Origin: Ananas comosus
Lineage: Eukaryota; Streptophyta; Magnoliopsida; Poales; Bromeliaceae
Length of the DNA: 64,000 nucleotides
Direction of reading: 5' to 3'
Assembly: GCF_001540865.1 (NCBI RefSeq)
Contig: NC_033627.1
Location: 13,815,544 to 13,879,543, forward strand
Shown here: in pieces, positions 1-10,527 of the stretch
Layout of the letters: the number at the start of each line of letters is the position of its first letter
How positions within the stretch are numbered: the first letter of the stretch is position 1
Made by a program: the position numbers and the translations under genes
Notes under the pieces: model-generated
The model's input: the letters and a program-made list of their open reading frames with translations, nothing else
Told to the model about the DNA's origin: nothing
The model's database searches: none

Positions 1-803
1 AGAACAGAGGATATTTCAGTACAAGATAGAACAATTGTAAATTTATATTAGATACATTCGGGAATATTCTAGAGAATATTTTTAGCATCGTTTGGATAAA
101 ACGTATAGAACAATGTCTAAATATATTTTTAAAAATAAAATAATCAATTTATATTAGTATATTTTATATAAAATTATTTATAAAATTATTTTTTATAGTA
201 ATTTATAATATAATATTTTACGTAACAATTTAATTTAAAATAGTATATTTATTTTACTATATATAATAATAATTTATTTTATATAATTTATTCATAATAT
301 ATGTAACGATATCTTCTATAATTTAATTAATAATATTATAAATTTCAATACAAATTAAAAAAATATATATAATGCATGAAAAAATAATTTTATATATATA
401 TATAATACTTAATATAAAATAAAATAATTAAATATTAATATATAAATAATAAAACTTAATAAAATAAATAATATATCAAATTTACTTCATTTATATTATA
501 TAATAAAATTTAAGTCTAAATATATTATCATAAAAATAATATTTATATTAATATATCTATTTATATATCTATTTATCTAATAAAATAAAGAGAATAACAA
601 AGTTGTTCTCCGTTCTCCTAGGAACAATTCCTAACGGGACAACCCGCTTTGACCGGAACAATCCGTTCCCTTCTGTTCTTCTGTTGTTTGGTTACAACTC
701 GGGGGATATCCCGTGTTGCTCCGGGATATCCCCAGTACCAAACACAGCCTAGAGATTGATGAAGAGAGAATACCAGATTCTCTCTCCATTTTTTTTTTCG
801 GAT
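1..803. other. AT-rich intergenic DNA, possible old MITE
   Basis: No gene is seen. Bases 1-600 are extremely AT-rich. A weak inverted pair (GCATCGTTTGG near 87 and CCAAACACAGC near 740) could be the ends of a degenerate MITE of about 660 bp whose right part (600-750) is GC-richer and contains short internal inverted repeats around GGGGGATATCCC. No clear target-site duplication was found, so this is only a suggestion. Confidence 0.35.
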
Positions 804-2108
804 AAACTTTAAATACCACTCATGCGGTTTGGCACTTTCTCAGTACTTTAGTACTTTGTGGTTTAAAGTGTATTGATTTATTGTCATGTGGTTTCATTTT
901 TCTCTTTTCGTCAGCTTCTCTGTTAATATTTCATTGAATTAAATACAAAAAATCTTAGATATTCCATATAGATTTATCGAATATTCACTTTAGTATTATT
1001 TAGTTTTAACTTTCTCACTGATTTAAGTGAAAAAATTAGTAGAATTGGTAATAAAAAGAGAAAAATAAAATCACAGGGTACTAAATTGATACACTTTAAA
1101 TTATAAAATACTAAAGTGAGAAAGTGTGAAACCACAGAGNTTTTTTTTTTCTTCTTCTTCTAATGAGTAGAAATACTCGGCCTTCCTTTCCCGCTAAATA
1201 AAACTACTTTCCCAGTTAAGATATTATTGCACTTGATGAAAAATAATTGTATAGTGTAGCATTTGAAAAAAAAAAAAAAAAATCCTTAGGCGAAAAAAAT
1301 GGATCTGCATATACTAGCATCAATTTAGTGAAAGATCAGGTTGGAGAGAAGCCATGTGATCTTTAAAAACCATTACTCTGACTTATTGGCTATTATTATT
1401 CGAAAAATCACCAGAATAGTGAAATTATGGGAGGAATTTTGTTTGTGCTAATGACGTCCCTTTTGTTGTAGATGTTTGTGTTGTATGGTTTTTTTTTTTT
1501 CATCTTTCTTTCTCTATCTTTCTCTACTTTCTTTTTTTTTGCTTCTCTTGTTTTTTTTTTTTTTTTTTTTGCTGCTCTCACAAAGGATTAATTGCCTCAC
1601 CTTTATAACTAAGTTTTTTTTTTTAATAAATAAAGTAAATAGTTTGCCATCCTTCTGTTTAAAAAAGACGTCCAATCGATATAAAAATGCTGAATAGATC
1701 AATAAATGGATAACTCTATCCCTGTAAAGGAATGGGACCATATACTCATAATTTAATATGGGAGAGAGAGATCAAATTCTACTTTACTGAAAAATAGTCT
1801 AATCAATCATTTACCAAAATTAGTGTGTTGCATATGATAAGCGGTTGATTAAACTGTCTTCTCGCTGTAAGACTTCTAATGTAATTACTTTTAATCAATA
1901 GAGCACTTTATACTATAAAAATAATGAAAATAAAATTATTGTAATAGTTGAAAAATAAATGATACTTGCAAATTCTAAAAGAAGGTATATATCTTATATT
2001 TTACAGTCCAAAAATTAAAATATATCTCGTGGGTTTTAATATTAAGACTAGCGAGGTAAAACAGATCAACGGATTGACAAAACGTAAGATTTATATCTAC
2101 TTAAAGCA
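804..2108. repeat. Segmental duplication, copy A (left of pectinesterase)
   Basis: About 1.3 kb that recurs in direct orientation at 6116-8742. Shared landmarks in order: a foldback MITE-like block, the AATACTCGGCCTTCC segment, GGATCTGCAT, GCCATGTGATCTTTAAAAACC, a T-rich tract, ATGAATAACTC-like sequence, and GATCAACGGATTGACAAA near the right edge. Copy A lacks the two insertions in copy B and so shows the pre-insertion state. A single N at 1140 sits at the right edge of the foldback block. No coding capacity is seen; the open frames here are homopolymer artefacts. Confidence 0.8.
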
Positions 2109-2228
2109 TAAATATGATACCATAGTACTGCATTAAAACATATGCAGAATTTGAAGTAGTCTCACATTAACTACATAGATAGATCTAGCAACCAACTATT
2201 CAAAATTTTTTTGATAGAAGAAGCTTAC

Positions 2229-3944
2229 TTAGAGGCCTTCAGTAAAGGCAACACCCGTCCCCGGCAACCAAGACCCACCTTGTATCAGCGCGGCCACCGT
2301 AAAGGCCTTCGCCACGTTCGGATCGGTGATCACGTGATACCCTGGCCATTGCACCCGCCCGGCGGTCCCTGCCCCAGGCCCGCGGTTCTGATACTCCCCG
2401 TAGAACAGGGTCTTCAATGCGAAGTCGCCATCCCACTCCAACCACCCTTGCGGGGCGATGTGATCGTCGATAAACGACTGCATGAACACCGTCTTCGAAT
2501 ACGCCATCCACGGCCGGCCGAGGTACGACGGAATGGCCTTCTTGACGGGCGAAAGGTCCGGCCCGGGCAACACCTGGCAGTTCTGGATGGAGGTGGCGGT
2601 GTCCTGGTTCGGGTCCTCGCGGCCTTGGGCGGTGATCGTGTTTTCTTGGTTCGGTAACGGCTCACGCGCGATGATCTGACAATTCTGGATCACTACGGCG
2701 GCGTTGCCGAAGATGAAGTCAATTGTGCCGGATATGTGGCTGTCGCGGTAGAACTGGCGGAGGGAGTGAGCAAAGAGGGTGTCTTGATAGCCGTCGACGC
2801 TGCAGCGATTGATAACAGCCTCATCGGCGCTAACGCGGAGGGCCACTGCCTGCTGCTTCTGCGGCCCGGCCGTGTTCTCGATCTTGAGGTCTTGGAGAAT
2901 GAGTCCGTCGCCTACAGCAGCTGAACAATAGTTCTAATGTCAACCAACTGCGTTAAACAGTGGTAGTAGTTTAGTAAAAATATAACAGTTTAAGTTGGTC
3001 TCTATGTCTTTACCTAATGTGGCGGAGTTGAAGATGGTGGAGCCGTCGACGGCGTTGCGGCTCCCGGTGATCACCGTCGCGCTCATGCCGTCGCCGACGA
3101 TCATCACGTTTTTCTTCGTCTTTCCTATATTGACGTTCTCCATGTACACTCCCTTCTTTACGTAGATCACGTACCTTGCGCTTTTCCCGCCGTCCGGTGC
3201 AGCATCCACCGCCTCCTGCACCGTCGCGAACTTCCCGCTCCCGTCCTTCGCCATTCCCCCGTCGGCCGCAGAACCTTCTAGAATCTTCCGGTCGCGGTGC
3301 GACAGCCACGAGGGGAACTTCTTGAGCGTGACAATGTCGTCGTCAGCGACGGGGGAGACGGCGTTGAGAACGGCGAGCGCGGCGCTGGCCAGGGCGCTGA
3401 GGGACTCCAATTGTGGCCCCACCGAGGCTTTCGCCGACCCGCGGAGGCCGTCGCGGCACGTGCCGTAGTTGGTGAGCACGGCGCTCACCCACGTGCGAGC
3501 ATTGAAGCGGGCCGCCCCTCCGACGACGGCCGCGAGCCGGTCTCGCGAAAGGTCCATCAGCTGCATGCAGTCGGAGAGAGCCGACTGCTGCTCCAGCTCG
3601 TTGATTCGGAGACGGACGTCGGACACAGCAGCTGCTGCAACATCGAGCTGGTGCAGCGACTTATTCACTATTGCAGTAAAAATCCGGACCGGGTCAGGCC
3701 GGGAAATATTATCACCCGCGGAAGCAGAGACTGCAGCGTCAGAGACAATGGCGCTGCAGGACGTAGCGTCAGGAGAGTTGGTACAAAGATCAGACAACTG
3801 AATAGGATTTAAAATAAAGATAAGATGAATGATGGCAAATCCGGTTACTGAGATGAGAGCGGCGAACAAGAACAGCTTCCACATCCAACTACTCTTTCTG
3901 GTGGGAGGAGAGAGGAGGAGGGGGTCATGGGATGGTGGAGACAT
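2229..3944 (-). CDS. Pectinesterase with N-terminal inhibitor (PMEI) domain
   Basis: De-esterifies cell-wall homogalacturonan, releasing methanol. Two exons on the minus strand: 3014-3944 and 2229-2920; a 93-bp GT-AG intron splits an Ala codon; 540 residues. A membrane anchor/signal segment (about residues 18-40, LFLFAALISVTGFAIIH) is followed by a PMEI-like pro-region with spaced Cys (about 50-205), a basic RDRKIL stretch that may be the processing site, and the catalytic domain from about 240. Signature motifs are all present: GVYMENV, QAVAL, GYQDTL, DFIFGN and LGRPW, including the two catalytic Asp and the Arg. The start at 3944 is preferred over the in-frame ATG at 4004, which lies only ~10 bp from the TATA box at 4011-4020. 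Intact and full length for type-I (group 2) pectinesterases. The subfamily number cannot be assigned from sequence alone. Confidence 0.95.
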
Positions 3945-4010
3945 GGTGGGGATTAAGACTGAAAGATAAGAGATATGCGTGCAAGGAAAAGGATAGCACT
4001 GCAATTGCCT

Positions 4011-4020
4011 TTTTATACTG
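4011..4020 (-). promoter_or_regulatory. TATA box of the pectinesterase gene
   Basis: On the minus strand this reads CAGTATAAAA, about 67 bp upstream of the chosen ATG (3944), leaving a leader of roughly 35-40 nt if transcription starts ~30 bp downstream. The position argues against the upstream in-frame ATG. Confidence 0.6.
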
Positions 4021-4909
4021 GGGAGATAGTGGAAGGATGAGACTCAAAACTTTTCTCAATAAGATTCCATGTTGACGCCTCGGGAGAGTTGGCTTCCTTT
4101 TATTTTGTTTTGTCACCAACTCACTCACTCTTGTAGCATATTTTTAATTAGTTGGATGAAATACTATTTATTTATTTATTTATTTATTAATTATCAAGTG
4201 AGAAACAATTAAGTAGATATAAAAATATATTCAAAACAAGAGATGCGACCGAACCTAGATTCCCCCGCTCCCAGGTTTAGAGAGAAAGAGATAGCGAGCT
4301 AGCTGCTTCATTCATTAAGCAAAATGAACAAAATTTACATGATGAAAACAGCTAAGACCTCCTAAGAAAAGTAGAAAAAATGTCTGAAGTAAAAAAGAAA
4401 GTGAAAAATAAAGCTAGAAGAAAAAGCGAGAGAGGGTGAGAGAGTACAGAAGTGGGTATCCCCAGCATAGAAAGAGGAAGATCCCGTGAATCGTCGAGGC
4501 AAACAAATTTTAAATCAATTAAGGAGCCAGCTAAAGAACTGGCAAAGTAAACAGCTCCACTTTTTTTAGCTAAGTTCAAAGAACTATCTGATCAGGGAAG
4601 TATAATAAACAATAATAATTGAACGTCTAGTTGGAAAAGCCGCTTTTTTAATATCCTCCATGTGGAAAGTAGTAGTTAGCTACTCTGGATCGATAATACC
4701 TCTACTAAGGCTTAATTTACATCCGTATTCATCGTACTTCAGAGTTTTTTATTTGCCTACTATTAATTTTTGCTAAGTACAACAATATATTAACGACGTG
4801 TTTGTCGTTGAAACGGAAACTCATCGCTCCGTTAAAAAAAGAGACGAGAAACAGAGAGAGAGAGGGGACAGCGAGTTCAAAAAGACATCAAAATAGGTAA
4901 GAATCCGTG

Positions 4910-4961
<52 letters not shown>

Positions 4962-6115
4962 GGGTTGTTGTAATTCGGTCTGCTAGTGTAACTTATGTTG
5001 GCTATTTATTATTGTCTAAAATATATTCAACTTTCTATCCCGTGACAATGAACTCAGGAGAGCAATAAATTAAGCTGGGTTGAGCCCAATAAGTTGACTG
5101 GGGATGCGATCCACAAGATCTCCAACATTCATACAGATTGAGTTAGGTCAAAATCCGTGAGGCGCTATGGATGTGCCCGTAAGTGCGATGGATGTGTTTT
5201 TCATGTCAGCACGTATTTTTGGGATAGTTCGTGAGTGCTTATGCTATCAACCTCATTAACGAATAACGATGCAATGTTTACTGAGTAATATCAATCTTTT
5301 AATCTTCCATTTTAGGGTCTGATGGGATGCATTGCACTTTCTCATGATCTTCCATTTTAGGGTCTCATTGGATGCATTACACTTTCTCATGGTTGGGATA
5401 TTATTTTTGTTTTAGAGAGATATAAGAAGATATTTGAAAGTGAACTGAAGAGCATGTGGTCCAAATTTTTAGGGATATGATAACTCACCTCTATTAGATT
5501 TTTTTTTTTTTTTTTTTTTGATGTTGAGATATCTTGAAGTTTCTTTTTCTAAAATAAATTCTAATTCTATATTATTGGATGTGGTGATAGATAAGCTTTT
5601 CTATTCTTGTTATTATTGGTTTACTTGCAATGCATTGCATTTCAATGCATGAAGGTTTTTTTTTNATCACAAAATAATCTAAGTTTCATTCTTATTTTAT
5701 TAAAAAAAGATTTAGAAAGCAATAGGAATGGAAAGAAATTTTAAAGCAAAGTTTCTTAAAATTAAACTCATTTACAATATTAAACAAAAAAACAAATAAA
5801 AAAGAAAAATTAAAAGATCATATTGTCAAATCATTTGAAATTTTTCTTATATGAAATGCCAAATTATGAAAGGAAAGATAGAGAGAGAAAAAGGAAACAA
5901 AGAGAAAATAAAAATTTTGAAAATATAGTAGAGGTAAAATGATTAAATTGCCCAAATATTAAAAGACAAAAATACTCTTTTTTGAGATATCTGGTAACCG
6001 GTATCTCTCCCAAAGTGACATGCGGTCATAATTTTAAAAAAACTAAATCTGAGCCGTTGAATACGCGTGAATGAATGGTAAAAAAAAAAAAAGAAGAAGT
6101 ATAGAAGCAGTACTC
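4021..6115. other. Intergenic DNA upstream of pectinesterase
   Basis: No gene is recognised. It contains TTTA repeats near 4165, a 49-nt poly-T tract (4912-4960), a partial tandem repeat near 5295-5390 (the phrase CTTCCATTTTAGGGTCT occurs twice, 47 bp apart), and a single unresolved base at 5665 inside a T-run. Mostly AT-rich, low-complexity DNA. Confidence 0.6.
4912..4960 (+). repeat. Poly-T tract (49 nt)
   Basis: An uninterrupted run of T, seen directly. It may be the poly-A end of a retro-inserted sequence on the minus strand or a sequencing/assembly expansion; no adjacent LINE or SINE body was recognised. Confidence 0.9.
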
Positions 6116-6559
6116 AAACTTCAAATACCACCCATACGATTTTGCACTTTCCTATTTTAGTATCCTATAGTTTAAAGTGTATCGATTTAGTGTTGTATGG
6201 TGGTTTTATTTTTTTCTTTTCGTCAGTTTCTTCGTTAATATTTGTCAAATTAAATACAAAAAACTTCAAATACCCCATCTAGATTTATCGAATATTCCTT
6301 TTAGTATTCTTTAGTTTTAACTTTGTAACTGATTTAAGAGAAAAAAATTAGTGGAATTGATAATAAAAAGAGAAAAATGAAATCGTAGAGCACTAAATTG
6401 ATACAGTTTAAACCATAGAGTACTAAAGTGAGAGCGTCTGAAACCACAGGGGTGGTATTTACAGTTTTTTCTTTTTTTTACTTCTTATTCTAATGAGTAA
6501 AAATACTCGGCCTTCCTGTCTCGCTAAATAAAACTACTTGCCCACTCGTTTTTCGCTAA

Positions 6560-7038
6560 TATTGGCTTTAGTTGGCCATTTCTGATAATTTTAATTATGC
6601 TCCGTTAACGAAGTGATTGTTACGACAAACGCACAAATGGAAACAAAATGGCGAATACGAAACACTCAAACCATAAGCAGAAAAAAAAAGATAACACGCA
6701 GATTTACATGGAAAATCTTTTGCAGGAAAAAACCACCGGCAAGGGAGGAGAGAACTTCACTGTCGAATGAAAAAGGGAATACAATGTTCAGATGATTACA
6801 ACCAACCACGATCTCACGTCTCTAGGGCAAAAACGAAAAAAGAAAACTCATAACGAGTTTCGGATTCGATCCGTACCGCAGGGGCTCCGCCCCACTCACC
6901 CCCTGGCGTTTTCCTTCCCAAAATTGTTTTCCAATTTGGTCACACCGCGAAGCTGTCGGCGAGTCGAAAATCCAAACTTGAGTTGATAATCAATTTCGAG
7001 TCACATCTAACAATAATGAATTTTCCATTTCAACGACT
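6560..7038. mobile_element. 479-bp insertion in duplication copy B
   Basis: Absent from copy A at the equivalent site (near 1215). It is flanked by TTTTTCGCTAA at 6549-6559 and 7039-7049, consistent with a 9-11 bp target duplication. The interior has a phrase resembling plant retroelement leader DNA (ACATGGAAAATCTTTTGCAG) but no coding region; the small open frames inside have no recognisable domain. Terminal inverted repeats are not obvious, so the class is uncertain (Mutator-like or a retroelement fragment). Confidence 0.6.
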
Positions 7039-7521
7039 TTTTTCGCTAAGATATTGTCGCACTTGATAAAAAATAATTGTATAGTGTAGTATTTGGAAAA
7101 AAACGAAGAAAATGGATCTGCATGTACTAGCACCAGTTTGGTGAAAGATAAAGTTTGAGAGAAGCCATGTGATCTTTAAAAACCGTTACTCTTAACTTAT
7201 TGGCTATTATTCGAAAAATCACTAGAATAGTGAGATTATGGGAGGAATTTTGTTTGCGCTAATGACGTCCCTTTTGTTGTAGATGTTTGTGTTGTGTGGG
7301 TTTTTTTTCATCTTTCTTTTTCTATCTTTCTTTACTTTTTTTTTTTTTATTTTTGGTTGCTCTTGCAAAGGATTAATTGCCTCATCTTTATAACTAAGTT
7401 TATTTTTTTTAATGAATAAAGCAAATAGCTTGCCACGTTCAATTCATATAGAAATGCTTAATAGATCAATAAATGAATAACTCTATCCGTATAAAGGGAT
7501 TGGACAGTATACTCATAATTT

Positions 7522-8372
7522 AGGATTAATTTCACTGGTACTTTTTAAAAAATTGATAATATCGTAAATACCCTCACAAAATTAATAATACCATAATTAT
7601 CCCTCTAAATATATAGATTCTTTCAAATCTACCCTTATTTGTAAGCTCTATTAAATTCACATGGGATTAAAAATTACTTACTGATCTTGCCCTTGATCCT
7701 TAAAGAGTGTTGAAGGTTTTAGTAAGAAAAAATATATTCAACCCCCTCAAGTATAGGCTATTTTGATAAAGTTCCCTAATTTTTTTTTTCTATATAAAGA
7801 CCCATTCAATTTTTATTTATTTTGTTTAAAATGATTTCATTAATTAAATTAAATATTTTGTTCAAAGTCAAGACACTCCATTAGCAACTAATTATTAAAT
7901 CTAGAATTACACTATTTTTGCAAGTTGAATGAAAATTTTAGCTATTTCATCAAATTTAACGGCTTTAACTATTTTTATTTAAAGACATTATATATTTAAT
8001 AGTTAGTTGCTAATGGAGTGTTGTAGTTTTGAACAACGTATATAATTTAATTCATAGAGTTAATTTAAATCAAAAAATGAAAATTGAATGGGTTTTTTAT
8101 GCAGGAAAAAAAAATTAGAGATCTACTTCAAAATAACCTATAGTTGAGGAAGTTGAATATATATTTTCTCACTATAACCTCCAACACCTTTCAAGGATGA
8201 AGGGCAAAATAGGTAATTAATTTTCAGTCTCATATGAATTTAACGGAGTTTGCAAATAAGGGTAGATTTGAAAAAATCTATATATTTAAAGGGATAATTA
8301 TGATATTACTAATTTTATGAGGATATTTACGATATTATCAACCTTTTGAAGGGCACTAGTGAAATTAACCCT
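7522..8372. mobile_element. 851-bp foldback transposon (near-complete hairpin)
   Basis: The left end AGGATTAATTTCACTGGTAC mirrors the right end, and inverted homology runs all the way to the centre: the GATAATATCG block, the TCTACCCTTATTTG block, the AGTGTTGAAGG block and the ACTCCATTAGCAACTA block near the middle each have a reverse partner. The target duplication is ATAATTT (7515-7521 and 8373-8379), and copy A of the segmental duplication shows the uninterrupted target near 1750. No coding region. Seven to eight bp of target duplication fits a hAT-like foldback; the superfamily is an inference. Confidence 0.85.
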
Positions 8373-8742
8373 ATAATTTAATATGAGAGAGAGAGAGAAG
8401 AAATTAACAATGAAAAAACAATTTATATCAAATTCCACGAAAAATAGTCTAATCAACTATTTACCAGAATTAATGTGTTGCATATGATGAGCAGTTGATT
8501 AAACTGCCTTTTCGCTAGAAGATTTCTAATGTAATTAATTTTGATTCGACAGAGCACTTTATACTAGAATTATTGTAATAGTTGAAAATTAAATGATGCT
8601 CGCAAATTCTAAAATAAGATATATATCTTATATTCTACCGTCCAAGAATTGAAATAATATCTCGTGGGTTTTAATATTAAGACTAACAAGGTAAAACAGA
8701 TCAACGGATTGACAAAGCGTAAGATTTATATCTATTTAAAGT

Positions 8743-9361
8743 GTACAAGTAGTATTAATCTGATTTATTAATTCTAGAAGGCTCAAAAAAAGACAAATTA
8801 TTAAAATTATATCTAAAATAATAAAATTATTATATTTAAACTGAAAGATTGGACAGTAAACTGAAAATAGTCTGCAGTTGAGATATCTGTAGAGTTTTAC
8901 AAGCTTAGTCCTACTCATCAATCCACCTCTATCCTTATTGGTATAGGAAGGATAACACAAATCCCAATCCCAATCCCAATCACAATCCCACACCTATAAG
9001 AGCTCTTTTCTGGGAATGGAAACTAAACAGGAGAACCCCCTTGGCCCCTCATATGATGATTGATTTCATGTGGTTGCTTCATTTGCTGTGGCTGATGATT
9101 TTTTTGGGTAGTTATGTTTTGCACGCCATGTGTTTGATTTTNTCATTTGAGCCCCACTGATGCCACACAAGTGAAAGGTCCTCCCCCCCCTCTCTCTCTC
9201 CCTCTTTCCTGTGCAAAGTTCTCTAATTTATGCTTGAATTCACTTGTTTGTTGTGGTAATTTAGGAACCTCATATGATGATTGATTTCATGTGGTTGCTT
9301 CATTTGCTGTGGCTGATGATTTTTTTGGGTAGTTATGTTTTGCACGCCATGTGTTTGGATT
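8743..9361. repeat. Direct repeat pair flanking an unresolved base
   Basis: A ~92-bp sequence starting CCTCATATGATGATTG and ending near GCCATGTGTTTG occurs at about 9047-9138 and again at 9268-9360, nearly identical. A single N (9142) lies directly after the first copy. The pattern suggests two contig ends with unmerged overlap rather than a biological duplication. 8743-9046 is AT-rich and holds a short CCAATC/CAATCC run (8965-8990). No gene seen. Confidence 0.7.
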
Positions 9362-10527
9362 TATGTTTCTTTGAGAGTTTATGGAAACATTAACCTATAT
9401 TTTCCCTGAATAGATTGCACAGTAAGATTGTTTGAAATGAGGTTTGTACCTCCTTTTTTTTTCTATACCAAGACAAAAGCATTGAATTGAGACAGGGATT
9501 GGGGAAAGGGATCTTAAAAATGCCTCTTTTAGGGCCAATAATTGTACTAATCAAACACAAAAAAAAGGGGAAAATCGACCAAACCCACAAATTACATTGC
9601 TGCTTAGATCATCAATCGAGGTGTGATTTCACAATGTGATAGGATTTAAATTGCACGAGCAAATAGGAAAACCTAAATTAATGAAAAAAAAAGTCAAATT
9701 TTTGCGGAGTGAGCGGAAAATTACCCAGCGAGAACGTCGAAATTTTGGACCAAAACCTTGAGGAAAGATCCCGATCCCAATCCCATTCCAACTCTTCTTC
9801 GTCTTCGATCTCGATTACTCTCTTTTCTTTAAAATCTAAAATCGCAAAGAGGATGAGTTGTTCGCTTGTCCTTTTTTTTTGTATTTCTCTTTGCTTTTAG
9901 GGCATGGGAGCGAGTGCAATGTTTCTCACACTCACAACGGGAGGGGACAGTATGCGGCGGTGCGACTGGGCTCATAGAAATTTCTATGCGGGCGATTCTG
10001 GAAGGTTTATTCGAGGAAAGTTGAGAATGAATTAGTGAATATCTAGAAAAAAAAACTTAGTGCCGGTTTGGACCCGTTTCTCTGCTGCTACTGCTGCTGC
10101 TATAGCTTTTGCTGTGATGCGAAGCAATGGTTATTTACATTTTGAAAGTATTGAGGGCTGCTTGACAATAATACACGATGCACCGTAAAGAATATAGGTA
10201 TGATTACAGAATGGTGCTTTATTGAGTTCTATCAACCAGGAATCCATGATACAAGTGTCATCCAAATTCGTTCGTGAGATGGCTAATGTAATAAGTATCA
10301 TCCATATGCAAGATTAATATTGATCTGATTATTTGTCTTTCTTGGCAAAGCAAGCTTAACTATCTCCACAAGTTAAGAGAGTTCATTCCATTCTTTCTCA
10401 TACTAAAACACTGGTGTAAAAGATTGAGTGATTAAACGTAGCTCTAGATTTCATCTACTTGGGTAAACTTAACTTTATTGTGATAATGCCGGTCTTTTAT
10501 GCTTTGTTGATTCAGGGTGTAAGATTA
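9362..10527 (+). other. Intergenic DNA and probable 5' leader of the NXD1 gene
   Basis: No reading frame of its own is convincing. A moderately GC-rich patch at 9700-10010 followed by AT-rich DNA and an acceptor-like TTGATTCAG ending at 10515 suggests a leader exon near 9.7-10.0 kb, a ~0.5-kb leader intron, and splicing just before the ATG at 10528. This is inferred from composition and splice consensus only. Confidence 0.35.

Larger units (their letters stand above)
6116..8742. repeat. Segmental duplication, copy B (right of pectinesterase)
   Basis: Direct copy of 804-2108, diverged by point changes and enlarged by two insertions (6560-7038 and 7522-8372). Removing both gives about 1.3 kb, equal to copy A. 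Both copies begin with the same foldback MITE, whose left flanks differ, so homology starts exactly at the MITE edge. The copies bracket the pectinesterase gene, but no second pectinesterase remnant was found beyond 8742. It could be a tandem duplication that lost its gene copy, or two copies of a larger non-autonomous element. Confidence 0.8.

Noticed and set aside
631..819. 62-codon minus-strand frame
   Set aside because: It lies across a MITE-like end and a poly-T tract; no domain, no coding bias.
1476..1741. Frames on both strands encoding runs of Phe/Leu or Lys
   Set aside because: Pure homopolymer and T-rich artefacts.
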